Assembly (NCBI GenBank): GCA_039881145.1
Contig: JAYKKI010000126.1
Span: 1,227,501-1,291,500, forward strand
DNA from: Druceiella hillmani
Lineage: Eukaryota; Arthropoda; Insecta; Lepidoptera; Hepialidae
Reading direction: 5' to 3'
Length of the DNA stretch: 64,000 nt
Of the stretch, positions 1-11,699 are shown in pieces (position 1 is the first letter of the stretch; the number at the start of each line of letters is the position of its first letter). The notes under the pieces were generated by a model, which was not told the origin of the DNA, did no database searches, and saw only the letters and a program-made list of their open reading frames with translations. The position numbers and the translations under genes were made by a program.

Positions 1-936
1 ATATTAAGGAAACATGTATTGATGAATTTAATTCAATTTTTAAAATTTACATTCAATATTTTGTTTCTTTTCCCCCATTGTCAACTTACCAACGATTGGT
101 CAAAAGCATCCATTTTCATTCGAAATTCCTTATCAATAGGAAAAATATCTCGGTCATATAATATCAGTCAAGTCAACATAAAAACGTGCCCGGCATATTT
201 TATACGTTCAGGCACAACCTGTGGCCTCGTTAGATAAAAACAAGGTTGAAGCAAATCGAGTCGTTAGGCGGCAAAAAAGCCACAAAGTCATTGATATCAT
301 AGGAGGTAATATTTCACGAAGGCTTTTTTAAGAAAGTGTGCCATTCTTTATAATATGTTTGACCATTATTCCCCTGCGCAATGTGATATTGTTGCTAGGG
401 ATCGATTGATATGACCACGTAATAGATTTAAGAACATTGTGCTTTGAAAATGACAAATGGGAAAGATAAATTATGTATATATTTTGTGAGACTGATGAAA
501 TATTTACTGGCCGATTTTACTTTATTCTAAATTTTTTCGTCGAACTTTTCTTAAAAATCTGCTGTGACTAATAAATTTCAAGCGTAAAATTCCAAGTTCC
601 TTTGCGAAAAGTTTAAAAAACGGCTTTAATTGACAAATGTGAGATGTTATAAAATATGTGAATGCATTAGAATACCGTGCCTAATCTAAGATCTCTTCAT
701 GTCTCTCCAGTACGTTTGAAACAGTTGTAATTTAGGACATTTACAGCTTCCATATCTACGCAGAAAGCTCTAAATGACTAACTCAATCATCAGTTAATTG
801 TTGATATCATGGTGTTAATAATGCAACATACCATGGAAACTTATCAAGTTTATTCATGTCCATAGTAGCGCGAAGCTCTTGAAATGTTGAAAGTTTTTAT
901 TTATTTGAAGAAATGTTGAAAAAACATCATGTTGCA
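1..936. other. Unit 1 start, no gene recognised
   Basis: This stretch matches about 26918-27883 and 53492-54457 at roughly 90-95%. A 72-codon open frame at 19-237 is not maintained in the other units, where the corresponding frame starts and stops elsewhere, so I do not call it a gene. Bases 180-330 are somewhat more G+C-rich and well conserved between units, but no protein family is recognisable on either strand. Confidence 0.6.
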
Positions 937-1083
937 CGTACGTATTTTTTTGAAGTGATCATCACAGTTGGAGGTAATGAGTCTACTCGCTCAAGTACAA
1001 TTATGGTAACTTATCGCCATCGTCACTTGAAACTTGAGGTCAGTATTTTTCATTTACTTATATTATACGATCTAATGAAGAAA
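937..1083. repeat. Unit-1-specific block with a motif like the 38-bp minisatellite
   Basis: At this place units 2 and 3 carry about 320 unrelated bases (27884-28207, 54458-54781) containing a MITE fragment and a hairpin. The unit 1 block holds one diverged copy of the motif that forms the 38-bp array at 25168-25355 (a TCTACTCGCTCAA core, then TACAATTATG at about 981-1005). It is followed by an AACTTATCGCC stretch that also occurs just after the array, near 25390. The two loci probably share an origin. Confidence 0.5.
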
Positions 1084-1174
1084 ACACAAGCAACTTAGAA
1101 TTTGGATTTATCATTTGATGTCCACATGAGCTTCCAATTAATTTTTTTTTAGGTTGTAGATTTCTGTTCTGTAT

Positions 1175-1515
1175 TGGAACAAATGTTACAAAAACATCTT
1201 ATTTTCGTGAAGGTAAAAATATGGTCCAATTAAAAAATGATAATGCTTTGTAATAACATAGTTTTAATAATAACATAGCTTTTTTCCCTGTATCCATAAC
1301 AGAATTCATATAATTTTTTATAGATTTAGAATGTAGCATGTTTGAAAAACAATTAACAATTGCTTAAAAATTAACTTTTGTTTTTTTACCTAGAAATGAT
1401 TTTATATTATTCTTGTAAATATTTTGGCGATGGAATTTTGAATATACCTTTTAAATCAAGGGAAATACATATCAAAATCAATAAGAGTACACGGAAATAA
1501 GGATAGACTCTTCAA
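1175..1515. other. Unit-1-specific insertion (or deletion from units 2/3)
   Basis: Around 1160 and 1520 unit 1 aligns with 28280-28345 of unit 2, but about 330 bases in between have no counterpart there. The block is AT-rich with no frame or terminal repeat that I recognise. Confidence 0.55.
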
Positions 1516-1659
1516 AGTGTTTATTGTTCATTGAAATATAGGCTTGTATTTAAATATAAAAAAAATCTTTGTCGTACGTCCAAACAGCATCAATAAAATA
1601 ATAAAAACGTAATTCTTTTTCGTTGTATTTTTTTGTGAAACATACCCTGACGAAGTTAA

Positions 1660-1935
1660 ATATTTGATTTTAGGTCAAAGCTGACCGCCGCCGGCTACGT
1701 CGTTAGAAGAATGATGAAATATGCGCGTTGTTAACCATTCTCGCTGACGCTAATACCGGTTCAAGAGATTCCATCTCAGGACAAATTGTCGAGCTATAAA
1801 CGGGGCCTAAAATAAATTGGGTCAACAGAAGAGAATTTCAATTTTAATCGGATGTCGTTATTAAATCCTCACTCTGAACTTTCATTAATGTGAGGCTTAC
1901 CTTTCTGTTAATGAATTCATAATATGTCACTCCCC
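1660..1935 (-). repeat. R1: degenerate dispersed repeat R (unit 1)
   Basis: This is one of four related elements per unit, called R here. Read on the + strand, the shared landmarks are GGTCAAAGCTGACC at the left edge, a GCTGACGCTAAT core, CCATCTC(A/G)GGACAA, AAATAAATTGGGTC, CGGATGTCGTT and a TTACCTTTCTGTTAATGA right edge. All four copies have the same orientation and are more G+C-rich than their surroundings. On the minus strand they give a degenerate coding-like frame (R1 reads CPEMESLEPVLASA), interrupted by stops. The right edge reads on the minus strand as a good 5' splice-donor match (AAAG|GTAAG). R may be a decayed exon, a gene fragment or a transposon end. I cannot name a family. Confidence 0.6.
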
Positions 1936-3141
1936 TTTAATATTTGTTGGTCAAAGTAATGTTAGGTTGAAAACCGATTTTTGATTATCAACACAATATT
2001 TCAATAACAAACATGTAATTCTTTTAGAACTCTTTTCCTATTGTTATCAATTAAATTGAGTTACGAAATTTTTGCAGACACTCTTTGAAAATGTTTGTCT
2101 AGCGAGCTAATTTTTTTACGCTTGAAAGAAGAGAAAACAGTAGAGAACTAAATCTGAGTAAATAGGCGAGTTGTAATGATGAAAGAGAATTTTTTCTTTC
2201 GTTCAATATGTTGTTTATCCTCCTATTTAGCATAATATTTTTTCAACTAAGAAGCATAATATGCTCTAATTAAAGTATTTTGTTTCAATTTTTATATAAT
2301 TAGGTCTTGGGAATTTCAGAAAATAGTCGCCATGATTTCGTAATCCTAGTGTTTCGGTAATGGTTTTATGTGTTGTTTTTAGTTTTGAAGTAATCTGATG
2401 AATTCACGTCTTACCTATAGTAAAGTATTGATGAAGAAATTCATGTGTATTGCCCTCAAATATGTCTGAATAATGAAAATCATTACGTGATATCTTTTTC
2501 GATCAACTATTAGCAAGCATGACGCTCAGCTTACGAACAGCTTTTTGGTAAATAAATATTCATGCAAGGTACAAAAATAGGAATATTGAAATGTCCATAA
2601 TATTATGCGTCTCGTGATCACGATTTGATAATCTTTTATGATTGAATTATTTCGTCCATAGTAACCCAGTTCGAAAGTACTGGACACACAATCACTGGTG
2701 CTGACTCGACCACAACAAAATTCATTGAACCACTTATGAACAACGGTTAATAAACATATAAAATTTGCTTTTTTCCATTGTATCAGCTAAATTCCTCCGC
2801 GTCCAATTTCACACTGGATATAAAAATAAATTTTCGTTCGGTCTCAATAAAATTTTGACGTTAAGGTTATAAACATAATAGAATTTAGAAAAAAATAAAT
2901 CTTAAGTAGTGAACCGAATTTGTGGAAAATTTCACCCATTATCAAGCCATCCTTATATTTTGGTTGTTACCCGAGATGATTGTATGTAATGGTGTAGAAA
3001 TTAGCTAATAACATAATTGACTTATTTGGCCCTTGTTTGGATCTTCTCATTTATTTTCAATAGTTAAAAAGCGCGGCCAAATTATGTTCGAAATATCTTA
3101 AAATCTAAAATCATTTGACGTTTTATTTTTTATGACCTTAA

Positions 3142-3144
<3 letters not shown>
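1936..3144. other. Non-coding stretch between R1 and a TA tract
   Basis: No gene is recognised here. It matches 28753-29945 in unit 2 and 55327-56519 in unit 3. Around 2690-2750 there is a short coding-looking frame on the + strand (about 20 codons, rich in Thr), preserved in units 2 and 3 only downstream of a one-base length change that shifts the upstream frame. I regard it as decayed or fortuitous. Confidence 0.55.

Positions 3145-3145
<1 letters not shown>

Positions 3146-3193
<48 letters not shown>
3146..3193. repeat. (TA)n microsatellite
   Basis: About 24 uninterrupted TA repeats. The orthologous tracts in units 2 and 3 (about 29947-29968 and 56521-56542) are less than half as long. 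Confidence 0.95.
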
Positions 3194-3198
<5 letters not shown>

Positions 3199-3344
3199 AT
3201 GAATGCATTCCAAACTCACTGATAATTTTAATTTTTTACATTCTCAAAAACCTGTAGTATTGCCTCATATAATATTGATAATAAACCAAATTGATACAAC
3301 ATTAATTTTGAATGTTATTTACCTTTAATTAACGAATGAACACA

Positions 3345-5110
3345 GGTGATAGATTATTTAGGGCCCAGAGGGGCCCCAAAATTTTTTGTCAGTAAGTTGT
3401 AATCTCACATTTTATTAACTCGATTGTAATAGGCAATTTATATCGATTTTATATTTCTCAACATTTTCATCTGCACACGAATGATGGACACTTCATGCTT
3501 CGGACGATGCAACACTTTTGTAAAAATATTAGAGACCATAACCTGAATTTTAAGATATTTCATTGCGCTTTGTTTTGGCCAAAAAATTCTCGCCCAAGAA
3601 GTGAGAACGAACATCAATATGTTTTATTTTTGAAGGATAATCTTTGGCACATGAAAGGCTAATGACACTTTATCACAATATATTAATAAAATTGATTTAT
3701 CAAATCTGATTAAAACTCGCCTTCTAATTGATTTAGCCCTATAACTTTTTAAATTGATGAAGCTAAAGACATGTATTCTCCCTCTGTACTTGAAAGTGTT
3801 ACCGTTTACTGCTTTTTAAAACATCAAATTAGGGCATCGCCCTAAGAGGGAAATACACGTCCTGTGCAAGATCTTTGATCTTCTAAGTGACTTACTTAAT
3901 CAGGGTCGTAGAAAACAATAATATTATTTACATTTCGGGTAAAGACAGTATATAATTTGTTAGAGCTTTCAAGTACCTTTATATTGATTTTAATACGTAC
4001 CAATATTAATTGGTTGGTTAATTATTAAATATGCTTATTATGTTAACTATGTAAGTTTTGTCAGACCTTGGTCCATGGGATAAATAAAGCAGGCAACCGA
4101 CGGCTTCATGATTTGGCACATTTTTAACACTTCTTCCCTCTTTTTGTCTGTTTTTAACTGTAAATTTGTATCACACGGTAAATGTGTGTCTATTTAGGCT
4201 TGAATTCAATCATATTAAATTTAGCTAAAAGTTTATGTGTGTATTGATTGGTCCAACGAAATTTTATTTGTTTCTTCTGTTACACGAAACTTACTGCGTT
4301 AACTTTCTCATATCTTCCGTGAGGAATTTTTCTTCAAGTTTAAAAAAAATTTTGTTTTTTTACCAATTTGTTGTTTTGAACAAATGTTTTGTTTTTTAAC
4401 AACTTTGTTTTTAATTACTTTTGTCTTTAAAGTTTGTAAGCCATCTATGTTAAAAATCTTGTATTAAATACACGTATCCATCTTTTAGCAGGATGAAACA
4501 AACTCTAAAAGAATATTGTTTAGCTTTTCTTTCCATAGTCGACTAATTTTTTTGAGGGCATATATCGATTTATTTGAGCAATATAAATATTTTCTTTGCT
4601 CAAAGAATAACAGTTACGACATTTATATCACCTATGTTCTTCTAAAGAAATTAATCTATGTTCCTCTAAACAAGCGACGTCATGGCTTTAAAGTTTCATC
4701 AAGATTTTGTGGAGTATTTTTCAGTAAATTGATGTATATTCGATATTCATACAAAAGTAAAATGTACACCTTCTTTCATAGCTCTCTTGACGATGACTTG
4801 GTCTTAAATTCAATCTACATTCCAAAGGAGTGTCAAAGCTTTCATCAGGGTTGTAAGTTTCATCTTGACTGCTGAATACTGTACTAATTGGGCTCAAAAT
4901 ATTTAAAATCAAAACATTTAGACAATCACAATATCAATTCTGCCATTATGTGTAACCAAAGGGCTCGTCGAAAGAAATGAACTCTTCACCACTAAAGTGT
5001 TCTGTTACCGTCTTACGCCCCATCATAAGACTGTGGTAACTGTCTGTGACTAAAGTACTTACAAAGACATATTAAATGAGTTCCATCTCGGTCTGAAATA
5101 TTTGGTCTCA
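3345..5110 (-). pseudogene. Decayed Ty1/copia pol fragment (RT end and RNase H), unit 1
   Basis: This is the remnant of the 3' part of a copia-type LTR retrotransposon polyprotein, read on the minus strand from right to left. In order there is: a weak match to the copia RT region, whose usual motif is a Phe-Leu-Asn-Gly-Asp core followed by a Gln-Pro-x-Gly-aromatic (here FISFDEPFGYT near 4985-5050); the connection region LAKFNM (4211-4231); the EAVGCLLYLSHGPRSDK stretch (about 4055-4107); RNase H motifs CTGRVF (about 3855-3875) and TLSSTEGEYM (3770-3799); and the C-terminal HIDVRSHF (3595-3620). Stops and frameshifts separate the blocks, so it is inactive. No LTRs, integrase or gag were found. 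Apparent open frames on the + strand at 4516-4875 and 3340-3650 are antisense shadows of it. Confidence 0.85.
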
Positions 5111-5209
5111 TATAAATCCTAACAATTTTCTTTATTGGACCATACTCTTTACCAAAAAGGCCATCAAAATTGGTGCAAGATTATCGAATATATGTACGTA
5201 TGTAAAATA

Positions 5210-5214
<5 letters not shown>

Positions 5215-5273
<59 letters not shown>

Positions 5274-5290
5274 CACAAACACACACACAC
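5215..5290. repeat. (TA)n plus (CA)n compound microsatellite, unit 1
   Basis: About 25 TA repeats are followed by GTATATACACAAAC and a CA run. In units 2 and 3 the same place has expanded to two TA tracts totalling about 145 bases. Confidence 0.95.
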
Positions 5291-5309
5291 ATTTATGTAT
5301 GCAACTGCA

Positions 5310-6005
5310 TTTCAAAATTACGTGTGTAGAAAGTTGCAAAATATCGCTTGCATTTAAAAATTATGACTCTTTCCATAGTCATTCTATTTCTTTGATTAAT
5401 ATTTGCATATTATTGACTATTATAGTTTACAAGTCTTTCAGCTATGGTGAAAAGACACACTAGCAGATGAATGTCAAACTATTATAAAATAATTCGATTG
5501 TAATTTACTTACGAAATCTTGAATATAAATAAAATGAATTATTCAAGAAAAGTACAAATGCATATGTAAAGTTAAACGACTCGCAATATAATTTGTGCAT
5601 CATGCACACAAATTATATGGGTAACAAAGAGATAAAACTTATACTCAGTTTGTATTCAGTTTTAGTAACATCATCACAAAAAATTTATAGTCAGCGAAAC
5701 ACTTCGAAGAATAGAGAAGTAAGTTCAGATTCATGTACTTGAATAATAACATATTTGAATAATATCATACACACTTAGACTTTCATTCCAAAGTAAAAAA
5801 ACAAAGTCAACAGGTACTATTTAAGCGTAATGAATATAATACAATTTACTTTCCAAATTCAAATAATAGTTAAATAATTCAATTATTTTTCTATCCATCT
5901 GTCGTTCCTGCGAGCGAACAAAGTTGCACATAAACTTATGCGGAGTAAGAAACACCATGTCTCCTGAAGACGTGGTAAGAATCGTAAATCACGAAGCAGA
6001 GACGT
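5310..6005. other. ~700-bp segment of unit 1 absent from units 2 and 3
   Basis: Unit 2 passes directly from the CA run at about 32172 to sequence matching unit 1 from about 6008 (TACGTACAAATATGCTGG). The unit 1 block therefore was deleted from units 2/3 or inserted in unit 1. It holds a small hairpin (5586-5618) and a more G+C-rich patch at 5880-6010. No gene is recognised. Confidence 0.7.
5586..5618. repeat. Hairpin, 12-bp arms
   Basis: ATATAATTTGTG and CACAAATTATAT flank a 9-base spacer. The hairpin lies in the unit-1-specific block, so no sister sequence is available to date it. Confidence 0.8.
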
Positions 6006-6271
6006 GTTACGTACAAATATGCTGGTCGAATTGATAAGCTCTTCCGTTTTCGAAATCGGATAAAACGATATTTTTGAAGTGTAAAATGCTACATTAAATT
6101 TACTTCATAGCATTTTAAACGCAACATTCCTTTTAACAGGTTTAATTTAATTTATATTCCTAGTGATACTAATTTCAGTACGAAGCCAAAACCTTTAACA
6201 AAATTTCAACACATCATCACAAAAACTATATCTATGTATTTAAATATAGAAAAGTAAACAAAGCAATGAAA

Positions 6272-6330
6272 CCTTAGTCTACTTTAAACTTCCTTCAATA
6301 TTCCCGTAATTCACAATGTTAGCTTATTTT
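6272..6330. other. Single-arm ancestral state of the unit 2 hairpins
   Basis: Here unit 1 has CCTTAGTCTACTTTAAACTT followed by CCTTCAATATTCCCG, a short spacer and AATGTTAGCTTATTTT, each present once. In unit 2 both segments are accompanied by inverted copies and separated by a long AT tract (32447-32650). This locus therefore supplies the reference state for those hairpins. Confidence 0.8.
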
Positions 6331-6780
6331 TTCCAGACACTTGTGGCGAGCCTATAATACGAATATATGCAAAGCTGGTACTTACATCAGTTTTTAATAT
6401 TGGTATATTAACGTCTTCGTTTGAATTGCGTATCTGCGACCATTATTAATCCCGAATTACAATTTGATAAATTAGAGCGTTTTGAAGATAATATCAATTT
6501 AAAAAACACCTGTCAAACGCGTAGAATCGGAAGCAAGCAAGCAAAAAATCGTACTACGAGGATTCTATACACATATAGGTATTAAGAGACAATTACATAA
6601 TATTCCTTATTACGTAACATTCCTACTGCACTATTTACAAAACTTTAATTTTTAGAACGAAATTATATTTCCTACTATATCTTTCACAGCTGTATATTTA
6701 CAAAAAAAATTTTTTTATTTGATATGACAACAAGTTAACAATTATTGGTTAATTCGTAGTCATATAAATTTTTCTTTTAC

Positions 6781-7080
6781 TTGTGCTGTAAGACCTTTCT
6801 TCTGACCAAATTTCATGGCTCTAGTTCAACGGGAAGTATCCAATAGGTTTTGATTTATTTGGGTGTGTCAAAATATGGTGCATAAGTGGTTGTATTTTTG
6901 GGATTCTTCTTAATGCCTTTGACTTAGTAGCTTCTTTTTTCTATAACACCAAGAGACCTAAGTATTTTACATTAACTTCAACTTGATACCTCCATGCCTT
7001 TCTGAGAGAAAGGGTATTGACAGACCGACATACGGACAACGAAGTAATCTCATAAGGGTGTTATTTCATTTTAAGGTACG
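6781..7080 (+). mobile_element. Interspersed repeat remnant of lepidopteran type, unit 1
   Basis: Landmarks are CAAATTTCATGGCTCTAG, TTCAACGGGAAGTA, GAGAAAGGGTATTGACAGAC, the CATACGGACAACGAAGTAAT stretch, CTCATAAGGGTGTTATTTC and TTTTAAGGTACG. From memory this closely resembles the 3' part of a non-autonomous or RTE/SINE-like repeat very common in moth and butterfly genomes, which ends in a sequence like ATAAGGGTTCCG and GGTACGGAACCC. There is no open frame. It is the main reason I favour Lepidoptera. The exact family cannot be assigned without a repeat library. Confidence 0.6.
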
Positions 7081-7105
7081 CCTTCTTCTAATTTCAAAAA
7101 TATTT

Positions 7106-7164
7106 GAATCGTTGTTTCGATAACAATTGGTATAAAATACTAATTGTTATCGAAACAACGATTC
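7106..7164. repeat. Hairpin with 23-bp perfect arms, unit-1-specific
   Basis: The left arm, 7106-7128, begins GAATCGTTGTTTCG. The right arm, 7142-7164, is its exact reverse complement, with a 13-base spacer. Unit 2 (33447-33469) and unit 3 (60017-60039) have only the right arm, within otherwise alignable flanks. The left arm was therefore gained in unit 1 or lost from the other lineage. Confidence 0.9.
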
Positions 7165-7365
7165 TCAATTTTATTTCCCAAAAACGCAATTCAAATGCAT
7201 ATCATTAATACTAGTAAATAGGTATGTTATTAATTCAGAGCTATGTCTCAAAGGAGTTAAAATGACAACAGTGTTTGGAAAAATATTTAAAATATTCTCA
7301 TTTGTATCTATATTATATTTACATTATTTTAATCAGTTTGAATTATACTGACAATAACATTTGTA

Positions 7366-7416
7366 GATCGATGTCAAGTATACATTAGTAAACTAAATGT
7401 ATACTTGACATCGATC
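7366..7416. repeat. Hairpin with 21-bp perfect arms, unit-1-specific
   Basis: GATCGATGTCAAGTATACATT (7366-7386) is mirrored exactly at 7396-7416 across a 9-base spacer. Units 2 and 3 have only a diverged right-arm equivalent (about 33711-33731 and 60281-60301). The left-arm place holds unrelated sequence there. Confidence 0.88.
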
Positions 7417-7419
7417 AAG

Positions 7420-8450
7420 ATACTATATCTTGACATAGGAAGGCCAAAATACAAATCTGCTTGGAATGAATCTTAACGATTTTGAATTTGTTATAAATTG
7501 TATTTTTCCCCCATGTGTATAAAAAAATTAAATTTATATTCTATGTTTACATATGTTTTCTGCCACAATTTTGTTACAGTTCTCATTTATAATGAAAATT
7601 TTCTCGGAATGGAATCCTTCAAATGGTCATTGGGGCTGATGAAAATTATTTGAAATTGCAATTCGCATATTCCATTACTTAAATTAAAGCACAAGGGGGT
7701 TGTTTTGATGGGGTTGCATTAGAATGTGGAATCATGAATTTTGTTTGTAGTGAATATTGGCGGAAAAAAAGTCCAAAAACGTTACGTTTACTTTTGAATA
7801 GATATGAATCTAAACATTAAAGCAATTTAAATTAAAATTAAATATATTAATGCACTTGAGTAGCACCGACCGGTGAAATAATGAGCAATAGACTGATATA
7901 ATTATATTGTATTTTACAGTAGAATTTTGATATATCATCACATCTCAATTTTATAATTAGTAAATGTTTCAATAAAGTTTATAAAAAAACTTATTGGTAA
8001 TATTTATTCATTTGTTAGACTTTTTGATGAGAATGGAGTCTATCGAATATTACGAAAACATGAGAGTTTGTTCTTTTGTATGCATTCAAAACTGTTAAAA
8101 TTGAAAAGTATAAACAGTATTACCATTAATACAGCAGATATAATTTTAACCAAAACTGATATAAGAATTACTTAACAAATTTTAATTATCGTAGTTACGT
8201 GATTGGGTGACAAATTTCAAAACTTGTCGAGATTGAAAGGACGAGACAAAGTAAGTAAAATAGTTCCAAATTTTGTAAAACTTTCTAAGCTTTGAAGCTG
8301 TAGGGGAAAAATATATCGGTTGTTTTTCCGTCCTTTCGTTTTTTTTGCTTTAGAATTTAGTTTAATTATTATATTTCATAATATTTACATTAATATTAAT
8401 TTAAGTATGAATATATACTTCAAGTACGCTTCCTAATACAAAACTTATGA
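7420..8450. other. Non-coding stretch before R2
   Basis: This aligns with about 33735-34790 and 60305-61360. No gene, tRNA or strong repeat is seen. It contains alternating AT-rich text and some conserved patches, for example near 8205-8340, of unknown meaning. Confidence 0.5.
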
Positions 8451-8765
8451 TTGTAAAGTCAAACGCGATCGCGATCAAAGCGGAAGCCGCCAGCGGCGCC
8501 TTAATTAAAATTATGAAATGTAGGAGTTTTAATTCAAAATAATTTTCATCAGCGTTAACACTCGTTAGGGGCTTCCATCTTGGAACAAGTTGCCGTAATA
8601 AATGTAGTCCAAAAGAAAATTGGGTCGAATTTCACTACAATTTCAATTTAAATTTGACGCTCGGGAATATCGTCATTCTCACACTTTGGATCTCCGTTAT
8701 TAAGTGGCACTTTTGTTGTGTTAGCTCCGTGAATCGGCCTCATATTCTACAATGTTTCGGTTAAT
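8450..8765 (-). repeat. R2: dispersed repeat R (unit 1)
   Basis: This is the second R copy. The core reads TCATCAGCGTTAACACTCGTT then CTTCCATCTTGGAACAAGTT and AAAATTGGGTCGAATTTC, matching the R landmarks at about 65-70%. The left part is unusually G+C-rich (CGCGATCGCGATCAAAGCGG, then GCCGCCAGCGGCGCC). On the minus strand this part can be read as APLAASALIAIAFDF, but stops interrupt the longer frame. It is about 7 kb from R1 and R3. Confidence 0.55.
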
Positions 8766-9914
8766 TTAATATAATATCGGCAATCAACACCAGATGTTCT
8801 ATTTCACAAGCCTACATTTAATAAAATTAGGCATTGATATTAATACGAACATAAACATGATTTTATTATTTACGAAAATATTTAATTTCCTTATTTACGA
8901 AACGAATGTATCTCCAACGAGAAATAGTTTATATATTTGGTTTAATGAATCAAATTCCAATAGATTAATTTCTTTTTTGTGTGCCTAGTAAAATTTTGTT
9001 GGAATCTTTTTCACTGACCTTGCAAATTTTTTACAGAGAATGGTTGGATAATATAGCAGACACTATCCTTTTGTTTATACTATTTATTTATTTATTTTCT
9101 ATCTTTTAACGTATAGGCGTGTAATAATATATGAAACTTTTATTCGTTGGCGTAGAAAATATTTTTATAGTAAACATATTATATATTTACTTTATTGGGT
9201 AGTTTATGTACATAAGTATTTATTATTTACTCACTAATTAAATACTATGTACGCAATTTTCACAATAAAACATTTCTATGAAACCTATGTCCCGGAAAGT
9301 GGGCGTTTATTTTAAAACATAAAATATTATATTAATCAAAGTCTACATCAAAAGAGATAAAAACGATCCATATCCGTTGCCTCTGATCGCTGTTTTAAGT
9401 TTTTGAATGAACGTCTACAGGTCAAGTTGACATGTCGGTAATAGAAAGAATGTTCTGTTTTATAGGTCGCCAGCTAGTCCCTCTCGTGTTTTTAAGTATT
9501 CGTGTATTATATTATATAATAGTTTATTCATTATGTCTGGGAGTGAATTTATTATCGACAATGTTGTTAGGTCAATAAAACAGAAAAAAACATGTGTGTG
9601 TACGTATGTACGCGCGTTGGGTGTTATACTTCATTGGCATAATACAAGAATTACTTTATTTAGCATGCAATTAATGGAAATGATATAATAAAACGAATGG
9701 AGCGTGATAGAAATAGATAGGGTTTAAATTTTTATTTAAAATTTATTTGACATTTGAGTGTTTCACTATTTTATTTTCCTTCTGATTTTCAATTGTAATC
9801 CAATCATCTGCCAGATCGTTACCAAATTATCGCGCTTCAACTTTATTATTATCTTATTCAGAGCAGTAAATTCGTTATTTTTTTTTAGAATTATATTTAT
9901 CATCAATTCATATC
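8766..9914. other. Non-coding stretch after R2, unit 1
   Basis: This aligns with about 35101-36330 of unit 2, with several small indels. The open frames at 8794-8988 and 9758-9946 are low-complexity and not preserved across units. Base 9395-9416 is the single-arm state of the hairpin at 35795-35842. Confidence 0.5.
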
Positions 9915-10552
9915 TTATTAATATTCTCGCAAAGAGCTCATTCTAGTAAAATGATCCTGTACACTGATTTACAATATTTTAAACAATTGTGTTTAAGAAA
10001 TATTTATCAATATCATGACAATCTGCCACAAATAAAATATATAAGGTGACTTTTTTCATTTTATGTATTTCGCCACAGAATTTTGATCAAAAGTGGTAAT
10101 TAAGTTCAAACCTAATTAGAAGAGAAATTTAATAAAATGTATATGTACATATTTTTACAATGAAATGTTGTGATATACTACAAATGTATAAGCAATGGTT
10201 TTGGATCAAATAATGTTTATGATAGCCATTTCATAAATCAATACAAAATTATCTCTTCTAAGACTATTTATCTGATTGAAATACATATTAAAATGATATT
10301 TCGCAAAAATAATTTTTAAATCATATCTCAATTCATTGCCTTCAAAGTCATCAAGCAGTGGCTTAAAAATATTGTAAAAGAAAAAGGAATTTACTTCGGC
10401 TAGTGTAATAGAATATGGCATTTAAATTTATAAAGTATATTGAGACGATTTAAATAACAATATCAAGTAAAGAAAAATTCTTCGATAAAATTGCGACCAT
10501 AATCAAAACGAACCACAAATTTTCAAATTAAGTACGAGTTAATGGATGTAAC

Positions 10553-10980
10553 CACATACGTATGTATGGGTGTTTGATTGTACCTCAAAAACTGCTGATC
10601 CGATTTTGGCAAGTAAAGTCGGTTTCGATTTAAAGCAAGAGTGTTAGTTTTTGTAGAGGCAAAATATATTTGGCGGACTTACAATGAAGAAACTGGATTG
10701 AAAATAAAATATTTTTGCTTGTCTTATCGATAAGTATTCGACAGGTCTTTAAAAATAGTTATGAGATTTTGTCAATTGTTTTTTTATAAATACGAAAAAT
10801 TGCCAAGTTCGGCACAAATTACAAAATACCAAATCTTATATGCACCCGGTATCGGACTATGTGTGTAAAAATAAACTACTAAAAAGGGTAAAACAATAAC
10901 GAAGCTGTAAAAAACTAAAACCCGACTGCGTCGATAAAAACTGAGAAGAAGAAGAACAAGTTAGAAGAACAACTCTTAAC
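10553..10980 (+). mobile_element. Probable interspersed-repeat remnant
   Basis: TATGTATGGGTGTTTGATTG, then AAAACTGCTGATCCGATTTT, resembles the conserved non-coding start of widespread arthropod RTE/SINE-like repeats (a GTATGT run, then a phrase like CTGAACCGATTTTG). Further on, AACCCGACTGCGTCGATAAA and AACTGAGAAGAAGAAG look like another repeat tail common in Lepidoptera. Family names are from memory and unverified. Confidence 0.4.
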
Positions 10981-11699
10981 ACGAGATGGCACTCTTTTCA
11001 CCATAATTTCTTCTTGTATCTAATCATCATCAAACGATACTTTGATTCTTTCATACGTGAAACTAATGACATTTAAACTTCGAAGTTACTAACGTTACAT
11101 ATTAATGTCGCATAGGCTATATGTAGGCATACTTATCGTACTTATATTTTAAAGTAAATCGAAATAGAAGATTTTTAGCATTAATGGACAAAACATCTGT
11201 TTATTTTTTAATGTTCTCATTAAAATGTAACTTAAATATATTCTTTACATTTCATATAGAATAAAAATATCGATATCTACATTTTTACGCTATTATCGAC
11301 TACAATTCGTCGTAAATATTATTTAGCATAGTATCTAACATCATAAAATAAACAAGAAGCTACAAAGTTGTAATCTAATAACCAATCAATATCTTTTGAA
11401 AATGTTATGTATTGTAAGACTTAAACAAAAATGAAATACGTGACATTTAAGTTACAGTTACAGATACGTTATTACGTTATGTAGGTTAGAAAAGCTAATT
11501 TATAAAAAATTACCAAAACGAAGTGAACCTCATATTTAAAAAAAAGTCGAATCATTTGCCAATTTTTTACTATAATTTCCTTTATATAATTCAATATTCG
11601 TAAACTTCTGATATATAAATAGCTATTGAGTTTTGCCATCTAAATTTATATATTCCCGAAGAAACAGCGTACGAAAATATTTCATAAGTCGTACGTAAC

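Noticed and set aside
4516..4875. 119-codon open frame on the + strand, the longest in the window
   Set aside because: It begins at a TTG, is broken in units 2 and 3, and lies antisense to the copia pol remnant.
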